Below are positions 62,121-64,000 of a stretch of DNA of 64,000 nucleotides, in pieces; the stretch's first letter is position 1, and each line of letters starts with the position of its first letter. Both the position numbers and the translations under genes were made by a program. Origin of the DNA: Glycine soja. Its lineage: Eukaryota; Streptophyta; Magnoliopsida; Fabales; Fabaceae. Below the pieces are notes generated by a model. The model searched no databases. It was not told where the DNA came from and saw nothing but the letters and a program-made list of their open reading frames with translations. The DNA is taken from contig NC_041016.1 in the NCBI RefSeq assembly GCF_004193775.1, positions 45,818,767-45,882,766 of the forward strand, in the 5' to 3' direction.

Positions 62121-63816
62121 CCGTATATAGGATGAACAGATATGCGATGAAGGAGCAAAGAGTGGCAAGTAGATAGCCATAGCCATCGGTAGAAGTGTGG
62201 AAAGATAACCGATCCTCATCAATGTTCATCATGGAAAATGTTGAAGGTGGAACTTCATCACCTATAAAATGAATCCAATCATTATTAACATACAAAAAGG
62301 GAAAGACCAGTTACTAGATAGAAAGAAGGAAACAAAGAATAGGTCAGAAAATGACTAAGAAATCATAATAAAATATCACTGGAAGTTCAAAGTCAATTGA
62401 CTTTAAAGTGTCCTACAAATTTGATGTAAATTTTTACTGTGACCACTTTGATTTCCATGCACTTGTAATAAATCATTTGCTCAAAAAGAAACCCTATAAT
62501 TTTAGTAAGATCTCTTATATGGAAGAATTCAATCCTGGTTTGCCTAAATGCAATCATACTCTTAGCCAAAAAGAAACAAGGCAGCCATGAAAATGTCATG
62601 AATTCAATGAATAACGCATACATCACATGACTCAGATAAATACCCCAAGGTGGTGGAGCAAACCAGCCTCTAATTTCCCTAAAATATTAAATGCGATACT
62701 AGTTCCATCAAGAGACGATTATTTAACCATCCGAGACCTCCAATTTGTGACCTGAAACAGGTAACATTTGTCTCAAGTTAATTCATAAAACCTAATAGTT
62801 AAATTAGAAAACTCATATCATATCTTGTGATGGTTATCACTGAGTGGGGTAAAACTATGAACTCGCAACAATTAGCAAACATCAACCTCATAGGAGATCC
62901 ACATACATTATAAAGAAGAAAAAAAATGAAACTCTGCAGTATATCATTGACCAAGAGCTGCAAAAATTCTCAAAAGGAAGTGGGATTCACATAACAATCA
63001 TTTCATACAAACTATTACTCACCTGCACGGCTGCAGTTGCTAACCAATGCTTCCTTATCCTCCATTTTAAAATACAAGAATGCAAGCGAGTTCATTTGGT
63101 AAAAAAAAAAGAAAAATTCAATAAGAAAGTCATTAAACCATTTAAAATTCAAAATATTCAAAGAGACAACATTTGCAATTAGAGTTGTTTAATTTAAACC
63201 ATCACCCATGTAAAATGAATCACACAAGCATAAAACACCGTGCCACTAATGAATCCAACATTAACTCACTCGTTACATAATGTGTGATTGTCAAAAGTAA
63301 TAAAATTTTGCAAGTCCATAAACATAGACAGGTATTTAGCCCGAGACCAAAAAAACATCAACTAGATTCTCAGATGCACACATCAAATTTTCATATCAAA
63401 TAGCAATGGCAACCCCAACACTCACTAATATTCACAGTTAACAGAGTCAACATCATTAGAAACTAAGCCACAACTGCAAATAAGTGTAATTGTAATTGGA
63501 CTATACCAATTACCAACCTTTCCCGTCGAACTCTCGGGGAACTCAATCTTCTTTTCAATTGACATGTCACTGGATTTCGCATCATCTAATCATTTTCAAC
63601 AAAATTACAAATAATAAATGTAATAAAATGAGGAACATGGATCTGGGCATGCAAAATTCAATTATTAAAATTAAATCAACTTAATAACAACTCCAGGAGC
63701 ATGCAATTTTGAAAATAACAGCTGCATTTTTTCTTCTAAAACATAAAAAAGTTACCTTTGGGAGGGTCAACAAAAGGGGATGAAAAGAGATGATCGAGTT
63801 CTCTGTGAAGAACCAT
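62121..63816 (-). CDS. Unrecognised membrane-protein gene, 5' part, four exons
   Basis: Four minus-strand exons join in frame with GT-AG borders: 63756-63816 (MVLHRELDHLFSSPFVDPPK), 63518-63585 (DDAKSSDMSIEKKIEFPESS then TGK), 63023-63059 (DKEALVSNCSRA) and 62121-62261 (GDEVPPSTFSMMNIDEDRLS, then a hydrophobic helix YGYLLATLCSFIAYLFILYT). The phases agree at all three junctions and no stop interrupts about 102 codons, which supports a real gene. The soluble, acidic N-terminus precedes one membrane segment. The 3' part should lie left of 62120 but was not found. I do not recognise the family. The start is the first ATG in the frame. Confidence 0.6.
62262..63022 (-). other. Intron 3 of the unrecognised gene
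   Basis: 761 bp between donor GCAG|GTGAGT (63022) and acceptor TTTTATAG (62262). Short frames on both strands within it (62393-62626) are not recognisable. Confidence 0.5.
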
Positions 63817-64000
63817 AATTAGTTGATGATGGAAGCAACAAGCAGATCTAGGAAATGGGGTCGAAGAGAAGATTGAAAAGAAACAGATTAGGATTAGGTA
63901 CACACAAATCAGAAACACAAAGCCGCTCCACTAAATTCGTAGTTAAACAGCTAGCATAAAAAGCTAAAAATATATATCTTCAAGTTAAGAAAAACACAAG

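Overview
This window is plant nuclear DNA, most likely from a legume such as Glycine. It is AT-rich, has one long intron-containing gene with GT-AG introns, and is dominated by plant transposon families (Ty3/gypsy chromovirus, Ty1/copia, CACTA, hAT MITE). The genus is my inference; the plant assignment is firm.

Layout, left to right. 1-61: one terminus of a CACTA element whose body lies outside the window. 62-3600: a composite dispersed repeat ('A'), with paralogues at about 45.4-50.4 kb ('B') and, inverted, at 58.3-60.6 kb ('C'). 3601-9162: a tandem array of an approximately 324-bp satellite, about 17 units, with a visible 9-unit higher-order period. It is interrupted by a chromovirus (9163-12902) that lost its integrase, and resumes briefly at 12917-13053. 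13054-17800: AT-rich DNA with exon-sized fragments of host genes (a U-box-kinase-like exon, two aspartic-protease exons) and a copia RNase H scrap. 17800-23652: the coding part of a decayed CACTA element (TNP2-like transposase and a Ulp1-like second gene), with a clear terminus at 23652.

23653-31880 is a partial, rearranged duplicate of 39523-45412: the 3' part of HAP2/GCS1, remnants of a CYP87-like P450 and a PLATZ-like gene. A recent copia element (27321-31123) has inserted into it. 31890-32945 is an unclassified LTR-like repeat and 33-34.9 kb is AT-rich spacer. 34923-42370 holds the one clearly intact gene, HAP2/GCS1 (gamete fusogen), in 18 exons that join in frame to 705 codons plus stop. 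Its downstream neighbours on the minus strand (P450 and PLATZ remnants) are broken.

45.4-60.6 kb is repeat B with a copia LTR fragment and a 378-bp hAT-type MITE, then a large inverted repeat centred near 58.2 kb. One arm carries a second copia element (51265-57623), itself split by a gypsy 3' end with a 2.7-kb LTR. 60.6-62.1 kb holds CACTA-like subterminal hairpins and AT-rich DNA. 62121-63816 (minus) is the 5' part of an unrecognised four-exon gene encoding a membrane segment.

I see no rRNA, tRNA or CRISPR features. The most notable items are the intact HAP2 next to a scrambled 3' copy that abuts a CACTA end, the satellite with higher-order structure, and two independent empty-site proofs of copia insertion.
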